Shown one piece after another: positions 48,201-59,242 of a stretch of 64,000 nt of DNA; position 1 is the first letter of the stretch; every line of letters begins with the position of its first letter. The notes beneath the pieces are model-generated. The model was not told the origin of the DNA, ran no database searches, and saw nothing but the letters and a program-made list of their open reading frames with translations. Made by a program: the position numbers and the translations under genes. Where the stretch lies: the NCBI GenBank assembly GCA_905250075.1, contig CAJNOP010000012.1:1-64000 (forward strand). The letters are read 5' to 3'. The stretch comes from Rotaria sp. Silwood1. Lineage: Eukaryota; Rotifera; Eurotatoria; Philodinida; Philodinidae.

Positions 48201-49662
48201 TTGTCATAGAAAAGAAGTTACAATCAGTTCTGTTTTATGACAGATATCAAAATAGAAAATGACATCGACGTTATTTTATTTCTCTGTTCCGTTTATCTTT
48301 TTCTTGTTGCAATAATCTCAGTGTTTTATGAAATAAATTCGACATATGTATGCAAACTTAACTATCAAAAGGTCATAGTCAAACTTGCTGATTTTGATCA
48401 ATGCCATATGCCTTTTTTCTTCTTGTTTCTTCATTATTTTGTCTAGTCATTCAAACTATACACGTCCATTGAATTAACAAAATCTGATAACTGATTAGCT
48501 TAGCTTGACACTGATGACCTTTCTTCGTTACTCAAACCAATTGCAAAGACATCAGTAATATGCTCTGTATGTTATCTCAAAACAAGATAGCAGAATATAT
48601 TTATATCCGTCAGTTGTTCAATTAATCGATAATAATTTCTCTCGATATAACAGTGATAGGGACAGATGTTTGACCTTTTTTGTTTGTCAATCAGAATAGA
48701 TGAATAAATAGTTCGTTATACATGCATAAACGATTCATCGAGCCATTCAAGGATAAACATGTCATGTTTACTTTAACTACTACCTAACTCTAATAAAGCT
48801 TATCGATACTATTCGATTAGAAACAAGGAGAAAGATCTATGCATGCTAATGTAGCAAAAAGAAAAATGTATGAATATATAAATGATGATGATCGATCAAA
48901 AGACAACATCAATATAATGATAAATTACTGTGAAATGATAGAGTTAAGCTTACCATCATTTGTCTTCAACAAACTTAATTCTTGTTCTTGTTCTGTTGGT
49001 GATTGTTGTACACAATAATGATCGGTCTTATTATCATTATACGTATTTTGAAGCAAATTAGCATTACAAGGTAAACGTCGATTAGCACATTCACATGATG
49101 TTTTATTATTAATTTTAATAAGTAAACATTGAAATTTCAAACATGCTAAAGAAAAAAAGAAGAAAACGAAGATATGTTAACAAATATGGAAGTTTTAGTT
49201 TTTTTTGTTCTTACCTTTAACACATGTACCAGTTTGTTCAGTAAGATTATTTGAAGTTTTATTCGGTTTATAACATAATAAATCTTGTTCACATAAACCA
49301 TAAACATTAAGACGACCACCACATATTTGATTTTCACTACGAAGACATACTGTACAGCAATTACATTGGTCACGTATCAATTGAGTACACTCTTTATTAA
49401 TTGATTTATATTTTAAACAATAGTCCATAGAACATGGCTCTTGACATTCACTTTGATTAGCTGCTGCTGTTATTGTTGTTGTTGTTGATGATGATGATAA
49501 TGGAATTGGTACAACAAATAAATCAGAATTTTCTTTAGATTTTTCAATACTAATTGTCGATGATTGTAATTGTTGATTAGTATTTGTTATATTTGTTGTA
49601 ATAGCAGCCAAAATGAATGTCGAAAGCAGAATAATAATGAGCAGAAAACGCCCGATGAGCAT
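42295..49662 (-). CDS. CRIM1: CRIM1 orthologue: IGFBP, antistasin and six VWC domains, one TM
   Basis: Eight exons (49662-49215, 49145-48954, 46001-45717, 45644-45462, 45218-44391, 44330-43816, 43749-43593, 42887-42295), all in frame, give 1,066 residues, against about 1,036 in human CRIM1, which binds and tethers BMPs at the cell surface. Order: signal peptide (MLIGRFLLIIILLSTFILAA); IGFBP domain at about 73-150 (CNCCTVCLRSENQICGG); a linker with CCKSRGHCVCSTCPKTIC and VPGQCC-like IPGQCCDQFKC; two VWC domains; three to four antistasin repeats (CEHGLAKDEQGCLQCAC, CTYGLKRNEVGCPICVC); four more VWC domains ending CCPxC; a TM helix at about 878-904; and a S/N/H-rich cytoplasmic tail. This order matches CRIM1. 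The 2.95-kb second intron hosts another gene. Confidence 0.93.
42888..43592. other. CRIM1 intron 7
   Basis: A 705-nt intron with GTATGT donor and TTTTAG acceptor (minus strand). Near 43393-43422 there is a short hairpin (TTCATATAC and its complement GTATATGAA around a short loop). No other structure was noticed. Confidence 0.6.
47219..47905 (+). CDS. Intronless secreted protein nested in a CRIM1 intron, family unknown
   Basis: A single exon of 228 residues lies on the strand opposite CRIM1, inside its 2.95-kb intron (46002-48953). It begins with a clear signal peptide (MTCFPLVFIFITMMFHGICS), then a T/P linker (PKPTTPTPIPTCP), a short coiled coil (about 40-75) and a compact C-terminal domain with VVGAIQNENSSILSVAAVGP, RVLHLNTK and WAIDVNYGGWRAG. 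Four N-x-S/T sites occur. Codon use matches the neighbours. AATAAA at 47911. I do not recognise the family; the C-terminal repeats of V/A/G strands could be a beta-rich binding domain. Confidence 0.8.
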   Translation: MTCFPLVFIFITMMFHGICSQMIGPKPTTPTPIPTCPSIDEITSTMEKLFDSQTKILLSKLADMEARLNDLTSCKPMAPSELFMGIYENLTIFDDWILLYNEPYNHNTTSKELKQVANKCNSNRIVVGAIQNENSSILSVAAVGPTRVLHLNTKVEDPEEIENVLWYLESGRSFGFRPIENDPNEPPRSELFLSWAIDVNYGGWRAGKATNLYQNSTWHKVIYCMPTF

Positions 49663-52600
49663 TACTGCTCAAATCTTATGTTCATAGTCTTATTCACTAG
49701 CAATGGATGAATGACGAGAAGGGAAAATATTGATGATATAAATAACGACTAGTATGAGTGATGGTGCTGTGGAACATCATCAGTGTTGTTGGCTTGTTTG
49801 TCGACACCATTAAGCCGCTCCAGTTAAGGTCGACCTGAAATAGAGAGAGAAAAAAGAGAAAGTATATGTGTGTGGAATATAGAACAAACAAGAAAGAAAG
49901 GAAATATGTACTGTAAATAGAAAGACGAAAGAAGAGAAGATGAAAAATGTGAATAACGAGAACAACATGAGAGATTTTATTCTCAATCCTTTTTTTTTTT
50001 TTTGTTCAAAATGCATTATTACCTTGGAGATCAATTGACTTTCAAAGATACTTAACTATCAAGGTTATGTCAATTACTTTAAAGCGAATCTTACTTTTTT
50101 CTTTACGTTTTAAATCTAAAACTTTTGAACATGTTAAGAACAGATAAAAAAAATAATATCTGAGATTGACTACAAAGGAATAAAACCTTATGTAAAATAA
50201 TCAATTCTTTTCTTTTTTCATGTGAAGCAAATGAAAATAATACTTTACATTCTATTTCAATTTTCACACAGGTCTTCCCATCGATTAATAGAACAAGTTA
50301 ATAATGCTCTAAACTATTCAACATAATATTTAGTTTCAACATATAGTTTTCTTTTAGATATGTTTCTCTTTAATTTTCAGTAAAAAAAAATTTTCTTTTA
50401 ATACTATGATCAAAGTTCAAATTTCTATGGCTTTAATCTATAACATTGATGGCATTGTCAATGTTGTTAAGTCTTTACACTATTCAACGATGAAGTCATA
50501 TATATGTATATTCTTGTAGTTACGGATAAAAAAAGCGAAAAACAAATAATATAATAAAGTTCACTAGACTATTTTAATCATTAGAAATATTTGACATAGT
50601 CTAAAATAAATAAAACTAAAAATAAATAGAAGCAGTGTCAATTCTTTAAATTAAACTTACAATAACCAGGAGTATTTCTACTAAGATAAAGAAAGTATAT
50701 ATTATATGATGTTGGCTATATCGAATAGAAGTCATAAATGATTATTCATAAGAAATTCCGGTTTTTTTTTCAAGTGAGCATATCCATTTAGGTCAAACAA
50801 AAAAAAGGAAACCATGGTATGCTATAATAACAGTTATTTAACTAGAATTTTTTCTTTTTTTTTTTTTTAATACTTGACATTAGTATCAATGAAGAAAAAA
50901 AATGACTATTTAGGTTAAATAAGAAAAAAAAAGAAATGTATATACTAATATAAGTAAAATGTATGAGTAAATACTTATAAAAAAAAGAGTAATCTTTCGT
51001 CTTTTTATAGATGTATAATTTTGTTCTCTCTGTCTTTTATCGTTAGATGAATAAGATGCAGGTGGGGTGTCTCAAGATCTGATGAGAAAGGTGGGCGATC
51101 ATCTGACATATACATAGTTAACATTCCATACATGTTCCTTTTTTTTTTCTCTTTCTGCTTATTGTTTTAGATGAGACATACAGAGAAAAAGAAACATAAA
51201 TATTCGCGGTCGATTCATCGTTATCTAAGACTAGTAATAACAGTAAAAACAACAATCACAACAACAACAATAAAGATTGACAACACATCATCATCCATCA
51301 TCTCAGCATGAATTGATGGTGACGACTAAAAGAAACTAAAAAATATTTAAAAAGAATACCAAACAGAGAGGTCGACACATGATTTAGAGTAAATGATGTA
51401 GCTGCTTACATGCATCTACGAAACCTCTTATTTTTCTTGTTGTTGTTATTGTTATTGTTATTGATTTAACCAAGATATCTTGAAATTTAATGATTCTATG
51501 TAATACTAACTAGCTGTCGATGTCGTCAATAATAATGATGTGTGATTAAGAGGGGCAAACGCTTGTCGTTATATGTGTGAGAGACACTTATTGTTTTTTT
51601 TATTCATGTTACCAAGAAAGAAATGCAGACAAGGCAACGAATGATGCTGCAGCCGAAATAAGAAAAAACGACAGCATGGTAAAGACATTAACATCAAGGG
51701 GCAACGCTCGATTGCAAAAAAAAAAGAAGAAACAACAAAAAAGAAAAAACAGTCAAGTTATGTACACAGGTGTTATTGTAAACAGGCAAATACTTGATTT
51801 ATAAATAGAAATCATTATCGACGAAACTTTGCCTTCAAGAAGTGCTCACAAAACGATATGTTCGTCTGATTTTATTTCTATTTGTCTATTCATGTAAGGT
51901 CATACAAAGAGATTGAACATAAAAAAATAGTGTCTCATACTTAAAAAAGACTTTGATTAATGAAAACTTACGTTTAATTAAATAAAAAAATAAGTCCGAT
52001 CGAAATACATATGCAAGCAAATATCAGTGTCGCAGTTTTGACTTAATATGGTGTCATAAAAGCAATGGAAGAAAGAAAAAAAAAAGACAACGATGACTGT
52101 AATTTCATAGTTAAGACTTATCAGTTTTGATCAATAAAAAAAAAAAAAAGAAAGAAAAGGACTAGTAGAATGTCTAGTCGTTGTCAAAAAAAATAATAAA
52201 TAATAACATAACTATAGTGCCGACCATGAAAAACAACAGGGGAGTCATAAAATATGAATGGCATGAATGTTTGCATTCTCTCTCTCTCTCTCTCTACGAA
52301 ATATTTGTCACTTTTTTTTTTCTGTTGAATACTCGATCTTTGAGATCACTTGTTGCGTATTTTATTTCCAGAGTATATTTGAAAATGAAAGAAAAATCTT
52401 GAAATTTGATCAGACTTAGATCAGATTTACATTTATTCTCGTCAAATAAGCGTCTCTCCTTTTTTTTTTTTCTTACGTTTTCATTAAACTAAACATACTA
52501 CTCGTTTTACTTATGCACAAAAATGACTATGTGTTATAAACAAAAAACAATAATAATAAATATTGAAATAAACATGAGGAATGTTTTTTTTTGTCTGTAG

Positions 52601-54358
52601 CAACAATGATTGCGAGAATACTTTGAAGTATTCAAAGATTCTCTCACCCATTGTAGCTTTTCTATTTTACTTTACTTCCCGTCGACGACTATTTCTATTA
52701 CGGATAATAATATCAAATTAGAAACAGTGCTTTTGGGAAGATTCGAACAAGGACATAGTCAATGAATAGAACAGTTCGACTAGAAATTTTTTTTTAACAA
52801 CGAATCCATATTCAAGGTTTTTGTTCTATTTGTTCCTACGTATGTTACATACATACATCATCCATTAGAATCAACGAACAACAGTTGATGCGAAGGTGAA
52901 GTGTTACTATTTCACTTACCCATCTTACAACAAATCAATTTCTTTCGTTTTTTTTTTAAATATAATGATGTGCTGGTGAAAAAAACATACAAGAGATAAA
53001 TAGACTATTTAAGTTTCTTTCTTTTTTGTACTTCAAAACAAGGTTTTCATAACGTCATAATTTGTTTTTCGTCTCGTTCGATAATATCTGTAGATAGGGA
53101 GTGTGCGCGTGCTTATTTGTCTATTTCTATTTCTTTTTTTTATCGAACATGAAGGGTAGGGACGTGTTATGCTGCTAAGAGAGTGAGACAAATTATATTA
53201 TTTTGTATTATACATGAAAAAAAGAAAGATCAAAGTTTGAAGTATTTAGTACTCACCTTTAAGTTCTATTAAATGAATACAGAACTCTTAAATGTAAAGC
53301 GTTTTTAAGGCAACAGCTGTATGTAATCATTAGCGCTCTTATCTTTTACATATATATGTATACGTCTATATTCTACTCCAATAAAAAAAAATAACAAACA
53401 CTGATAGCTAATGTAATCGTCTTGCTCAAGTACACATAATACCCTATTATTTTTTTTCCTTTACACTGTGCATATAGCTACCTCATACATCAATATACGA
53501 AACATGTTGTGTCTCATATATATAACACTCGTTGTCGACTGTAAAAAACTATCACTAATGGCGATACCGACAAGACCATGATTTTTAATGATAATCGACG
53601 TAATAATGTTATTGAAAGACACATACTGTAAAATATGATTCATTAAAGAAAAAGATAGAGATGTCAAAGTCAACATGCTTCTTTTTTCATAGATATGGTA
53701 CTTTCCACCCACACAACAGATGTGTATTAACTAATAGAATAGAAAAATCAAGAATTCGGATAGAAAACAAACGGATTTAATGTATATTTTTCAGAATGAT
53801 GTTTTGATATGTTTTATACACCAGACATAATCATAAGGAGAAAAAAAACATCATAATGTAATAAACATTCTTAAAATGTTTTTTTACTATGACAAGAATT
53901 CTGTATAATAATCATAAAACAAAATAGATAAAAAAAACTATATTTTTAAATTTCGAATTATATTTGTTTTTCATTTTCAAAAAAATATAATATAATAAAA
54001 TAAAATAAACGGATTGTTTTTCATACTTCATTTTGAATCAATAGCAAATTTGTAAGCGAATCTACATTTGCAAGTATTTGATATTGTGTTGATTGTTTTC
54101 AAATAAACGCACTTTTATAACTCAAGGACATCCGTCATCCCCTTAAGGGCAAATTGTCTAATCAATCAAATCCTTTTTAGTAAAAATTACCTTTCATATA
54201 TATATATATATAAAAACAAATCGATTCATTGCTCGTTTACCGATCATTATTTTCAATTATGAGAAGGCAAAATATCTTTATAAATAATATTGGCTAGATT
54301 AATTTTCGATGTTTATATATATATCTAATAATGAAGCATAGATTCATAACCTTGATTC
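49663..54358. other. Long gene-free stretch upstream of CRIM1
   Basis: About 4.7 kb without a gene. It holds homopolymer and pyrimidine tracts, (TC)n near 52279, GTTGTTATTGTTATT runs near 51440 and many TAA/CAA-type triplets. 49700-50040 probably holds the CRIM1 promoter and leader. Its size and location suggest upstream control sequence for CRIM1, but this is inference. Confidence 0.55.
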
Positions 54359-54660
54359 ATCTATTTGAACAAAACTACTTCCGACCCAATTACATTATCT
54401 TCACTTGAAGATGATGTATTTTTCGAATTCTTATCCTCATTCGACCTTTCATCACTATTTTCTTCGTATCTCTCATTATCAGTTGATTCATCTTTATTTA
54501 CCTTGAATTTCATTCTTATCATCGGACATATCTTTATGTTGCTCTGATCCTTTATCATTAATCGATTTATCTTCTATTTTATTAGGTTGTTCATCATATA
54601 CTACTGATTTAGATTTTTCATTATCAATTGATTGATTTATTTTTCTTTATTCGATGACAT
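54359..54660 (-). pseudogene. Broken frame for an acidic Ser/Asp/Asn-rich protein
   Basis: Two minus-strand frames read as parts of one disordered acidic protein. The upstream part has SIDNEKSKSVVYDEQPNKIE and DKGSEQHKDMSDDKNEIQ; the downstream part has NKDESTDNERYEENSDERSN and SSSSEDNVIGSEVVLFK before a stop. An ATG followed by SSNKEK and a stop lies further upstream. At least two frame changes separate the parts and no convincing introns join them. It could be a decayed gene or 3' exons I cannot connect. Confidence 0.35.
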
Positions 54661-54811
54661 TTTAGTATACATATATATATATATATATATCTACAAAGTC
54701 ATTCATGGCTAGATATAGTATATTTAAAAATAAAAATATAAGTCTATCATTCTCATCTATGAAACATTTACAAAACAGAAAGAAAATATAAATAAAGATT
54801 TTTTTTTTGTT

Positions 54812-56892
54812 TCACATCAATGTACTTTCATTGTCACCATCGCCAAATTTAGCCTACATATATGAAAAGATAACGATTTAAAATAACAGAAAAACAAAAA
54901 AAAAGAAGTCTAAACATCTACCTTAGTATTATGTAAAGCGACTTTTTTACTTGTTGAATGATATCGTATTAACATATGATCAGGTAATTGCTAAAATCAA
55001 ATAAATATTATATCAAAATTGATCGTATATCTAACAGATGATTTCATTTTACTAATATCTCAAAAGAATTTTTCTAGTTTATTAATATCAAAGATCAATT
55101 TTCTTTGTTGTAAACTTGTTGCGCTAAGTAAAAAAATACTAAAAATGAGGTCTATCGAATAGACTCAAAATTGATCGTAACATCTTGTATAAACATATAA
55201 TATAAATTTTTCAATCAAATACTAATATTTTGTGATTTCGGAAAAGCAATGTATTAATGAAGTTTTACTATCTCAATATTTCAAACTTCTCTTGAAATAT
55301 TAGCAAAAAAAGAAAACATCTGTTAGGTGTATGATTAATTTATAGTGCTATTGTTTTTTTTTTAATTTACTTACTAATTTGACTTTTGGTAGAGAATGAG
55401 TTTGATTTTCATCAGTCTTTTTTGTTGTCTTCTTCTTTCGTTTTTCTTCTATTGGTGGTATATTTTCACTTTGAATGATATTCTTTCGAATTCTGGAACC
55501 TCGACGAACAGTATCTGGTTTTATATTTCTTGAAATATCAACGAAAGAAAAAAAATCACATAAAGAAAAATTAATAATGACTTACTTTTTTACTGCTCTT
55601 CGTCCATTTGAACTGACACATTCAGTGTCAGTATTACTAGTTATTTCTTTAATTTCATCACGAATCTAAAACAAAAACAACAGTTTAAAAATTAATAACA
55701 CACTTATTAATTTCATTCTATATAAAAAGTTAAATTAGTATCAGTTATTGCCCTGTTGACATATACTCGAACATCTGTTCTACTTTTTTTCTCATATATA
55801 ACGGATGCGGCAGAATAAATTGCCGTCTTTTGTATTTTATTTTTTCATCATATAGGGCGTTTTATTACAAAGCAAAATATACGACAATATGCAGCGTGAA
55901 AAGCTCTACAATTTACACAAGATCACTTATTTTATAGTTGTAATTTTTGTTTTTAAAATGAATAAAGTTTTGAGTGATCAAATATCAACACTGCTCAAAG
56001 ATCATTTTTTTCCATGGGAGCAAGACACAATTTTTTTCTTATTTCGTCTCTTTATCAACTTATTATGTTTTCGAAAAAAAACAAAATGTACCACAAGATA
56101 CAATGTGAAAAACTCTACAATCTACAAAGTAAAATTTAGTTTAATTATGTTCTTTTCGTTTTAAAAAAAAGCAAAATTCTGTGCGATCAATATCTGACAC
56201 TGCGAAAAAATCATCCTTTCCACACGGATGAGAAATCCTTTTTTTTTTATTTAAAGAAATTCTTCTTTGTAAATTGTAAAGCTTTTCATGCTGCATCTTG
56301 TGATATATTTTGCTTTTTTTTATTGAAAACATTAGATGATAAAAAGATGAGATAACATGAGATAAGAAAAAAATGATTTTTGAGCAGTGTTGATATTTAA
56401 TCACTCAAAACTTTATTCATTTTAAAAACAAAAATTGCAACTATAAAATAAGTGATCTTGTGTAAATTGTAGAGCTTTTCACGCTGCATCTTGTGGTATA
56501 TTTTTCTTTTTTAATAAAACGCACTATATGATGAAAAAATTAAATACAAAAGGCGGCAATTTATTCTGCCGCACCCGTTATATATATATATTATAATAAA
56601 AATCATTTTATATTCAATCTATAGACGCAAATATTCGTAAGAGCTGAGTTTTTCAAATATGGAAGGATTAATAATGTTTATTTCAATTTAATTGTATCAC
56701 TTACATCATTAATTTTTAGTGCAGCAAGAAAACGAAGATTATCTTCAATATTTTTCTGACGTTTTGCTTCGATACTTTGATACTTCAATAAAAATAAAAA
56801 TTTAACAAAAAAAAACAATAAAAGAAAATTGCAAAATTTTGCAAACTTACGGAACATTCATCACTATTAACAAAAGAAGATGAAGAAGACAT
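54812..56892 (-). CDS. Small basic protein with WDR76/CMR1-like N-terminal motif
   Basis: Six exons (56892-56851, 56782-56705, 55665-55586, 55528-55375, 54990-54922, 54853-54812), all GT/AG and in frame, give 154 residues. It starts MSSSSSFVNSDEC, followed by SIEAKRQKNIEDNLRFLAAL, which has the YExxRxxNIxxNxxxLxxL pattern found at the N-terminus of WDR76/CMR1-type chromatin proteins, then RRGSRIRK, like the short basic RxSxR motif of the same proteins, and a lysine-rich run (EEKRKKKTTKK). There are no WD repeats, so it is not a full WDR76. A nuclear or DNA-binding role is inference. The start lies about 220 bp from the divergent E2-like gene. Intron 2 (922 nt) contains a foldback element. Confidence 0.75.
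55797..56586. mobile_element. Foldback MITE inside an intron
   Basis: The left end (TATAACGGATGCGGCAGAAT at about 55797) and the complement of the right end (TATAACGGGTGCGGCAGAAT) match. The arms continue nearly identical for over 200 bp: AAATTGCCG, GCAGCGTGAAAAGCTCTACA and TTTTGAGTGAT blocks appear on both. Inside, the CAAGATRCA..GTGAAAA.CTCTACAAT.TACA block occurs again in altered form, so shorter inner repeats are nested within the arms. TA-rich flanks hide any target duplication. It lies in intron 2 of the WDR76-motif gene. Confidence 0.8.
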
Positions 56893-57114
56893 GATTTATT
56901 TGCAATATGAAAAATGAACAATAAAATATAATCGATAATTTTAACAAAATTTGTATTATCCAATACAATAAACCGCAAACATACTCCCATAGCCTCCATT
57001 AAACTATCATCAAAAGGGCGACAATAACCAATAAGAAAAAACGTATAAATTATATTCGTTTTTTGTTGCTTCACTTACATTATGTAAAGTTATATATCTA
57101 AAAATTTCTCAATA
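56893..57114. promoter_or_regulatory. Short bidirectional promoter region
   Basis: 222 bp separate the divergent start codons of the WDR76-motif gene (minus) and the E2-like gene (plus). No TATA box stands out against the A+T-rich background. The arrangement implies shared control, by position only. Confidence 0.45.
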
Positions 57115-59187
57115 ATGTCTTCAAATTCATCTTCAAATCCAACATTTACAAATCGGTAATTATATTTTATTTTATCTTTTACAATTTTAATTATTTATAT
57201 TGATTTAGACTTCGACGTGAATGTCTTGATCTTCAACAAAATCCAGTACCATTTACTTGGTATGATCGAAATTGTTTGTTCTTTTTTTAAATTATTTTGT
57301 TTTATAGTGCTGGTCCAACAGCTGATAGTCTTAAACAATGGCTTGTAGTTTTCGAAGGTGAACCTGGTTCTCTTTATGAAGGTGGTACTTTTTTTGCTTT
57401 ACTTACATTTGATGATGATTATCCATTTACACCACCTACGGTAAGAAAAAAAACTTTTTCTTTTTTTTTTTGCGTTTCATTTATTTATTTTTCATTATCA
57501 ATTTAATTTATTTCAGCTTGAATTTAAAACACGAATTTATCATTGTAATATTTATCAAAGTACAGGATTAGTTAAACATGATATATTCGATAAAAATTGG
57601 TCACCAACTGTAACTATTCGACAAATTATTCAAAAAGTAGCAAATTTACTTGTTCAATGTGAACCTGGTTCGTTGAATTTCTTAGGAGTTTTTTTTATAC
57701 ATTCATCCAAAAAACTGTTGGGTTACTTTTAGACCATTCTGTAGCTTTTCTCATAACTTAGACTTTTCATGTTGTATTATTCAACAGTAGGTTTTTTTTC
57801 TCAAAAATATAAAATATTTTCATTTATTTCACAATAATTAAAGATAACTTCCAAAAGAAAAATGACTGAGTTATAATTTCGTATTGTTTTTTTTTTTGGT
57901 AGAAATCAATGTGGATAAAACTTTGAAAAAACTTCCCATAGATAAGTTTTTATTCTAATTGATACATGTTTCGATGAAGCCTGGATTGGACATTTTTTAT
58001 TGGATATTGTCGAGCAAAACAAAAACATAAAAAATTTTAATTTAAATCTTGATAGTTTCGAAAATTACAATGAATGCAATATGATCTCTTTCAATCTTTT
58101 TAAAACTATAGTTGAAACATGATGTCTTGTTTAGTCAATAAAAAGCAAAGTTAACCGAATGAAAATAATAATCTATGAGAAAATTGTTTAATCTCATATT
58201 TTAGCATTAATTCAGTATTAGAAACTATTCGCATTCATAAAAATCATTTATCAAAGATTGATTAATAATCACATGATGGCTGTACGAAAATTCTATACAT
58301 TCTTTATGTTTTTTTTTTATATTGCTTTTACTACATTGACTATTCGGATTGTGAGCATGGGATTGCTGTTGAAGAGAATATCTTATTCATTCCTTCAAGA
58401 TCATCACATTCTAAAATATTTTTAGACATTTTTTGATATCGATATAAGAATATATCATCAGGATTTCGAAAATTTCGTTTGTAATATGAGGCTTGTTTGC
58501 ATTCGAATAAAGAATTATCATTTTTAACTGATTCATTATTTTAAATATTTGATATTAATGAGATTACAAACTATCGGTAAATGAGAAGTATATTTTAGTT
58601 TACGTTGCATTTATTCTTTTTTATTCATATTTTCATACTTGAAATTTATCATTTATAACAATTCATCATATTCTTACGAGATAACTATCGCAGCTGATTC
58701 CGATCTTTCGACTTCATATTTTGGCTATAGATAGGCCTCAATGAGACTAAGAAAAATCTTGAAGTGTTCATGCTTATGGACTGTTGGTTCAAAGTTATAG
58801 CCGCTTTACTGAATTTTTGACTTATGGCATGGTATCCATAGCGAAATTAAATGACTTGAGATATATCAATTTTTACAAAAATGTTTGCTGATACCGTAAG
58901 CTAAAGATCCAGTAAAACAGCTATAACTTTGGACCAACAGTTCATAAGCACGATCGCTTCAAGGCTTTTTCTTAGTTTCATCGAAGTCTGTTTCTAGCAA
59001 AAATATGAAGCTGAAAGTTCAGAACCAGGTAAGATAGTTTCCATGTTAGTCCTTTTTATTTCGAATTCTAATTTTTTTTTCTCATCTAGATCATTGTGCT
59101 ATGAAAGAACTCGGTTTACAATATAAACATGAACGTAGTGATTATGAACGAATGGCTCGTTTATGGACAATAAATTTTGCTCGCTAA
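57115..59187 (+). CDS. E2 ubiquitin-conjugating fold protein without catalytic cysteine
   Basis: Five exons (57115-57155, 57209-57259, 57308-57440, 57517-57667, 59090-59187) give 157 residues with UBC landmarks in order: LRRECLDLQQNP, LKQWLVVFEGEPGSLYEGGTFF, FDDDYPFTPPT, TRIYHCNI, DKNWSPTVTIRQIIQKVANLL, and a C-terminal helix YERMARLWT. In active UBE2D-type enzymes the stretch after HPN reads I-C-L-D-I eight residues before W-S-P; here it is V-K-H-D-I, so the catalytic Cys is Lys95. The HPN motif is HCN, with the Asn kept. This makes it an E2 variant (UEV-like in effect) that cannot form a normal thioester. The last intron (1.42 kb) contains an inverted repeat. AATAAA at 59219 precedes the next gene. 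Confidence 0.85.
58695..59022. repeat. Imperfect inverted repeat in the last E2 intron
   Basis: The left arm (about 58695-58850: CTTCATATTTTGGCTA, GAGACTAAGAAAAATCTTGAAG, CAAAGTTATAGCCGCTTTACTG) is matched by the complement of the right arm (about 58880-59022: CTTCATATTTTTGCTA, GAAACTAAGAAAAAGCCTTGAAG, CAAAGTTATAGCTGTTTTACTG). It is a MITE-like hairpin without a coding frame and unrelated to the other foldbacks in the window. Confidence 0.75.
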
Positions 59188-59242
59188 ATTCCTTCTGTAC
59201 AAAGAAAAAAAAAAGAATCAATAAATATATTTATTTTTTTAG

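Noticed and set aside
52725..52765. GATTCGAAC string resembling a tRNA T-loop complement
   Set aside because: No matching acceptor stem, D-arm or A box could be paired around it.
57541..57552. Cys85 in HCN as a relocated catalytic cysteine of the E2-like protein
   Set aside because: It occupies the proline position of HPN, ten residues from the true active-site position, so simple relocation is not supported by the fold.
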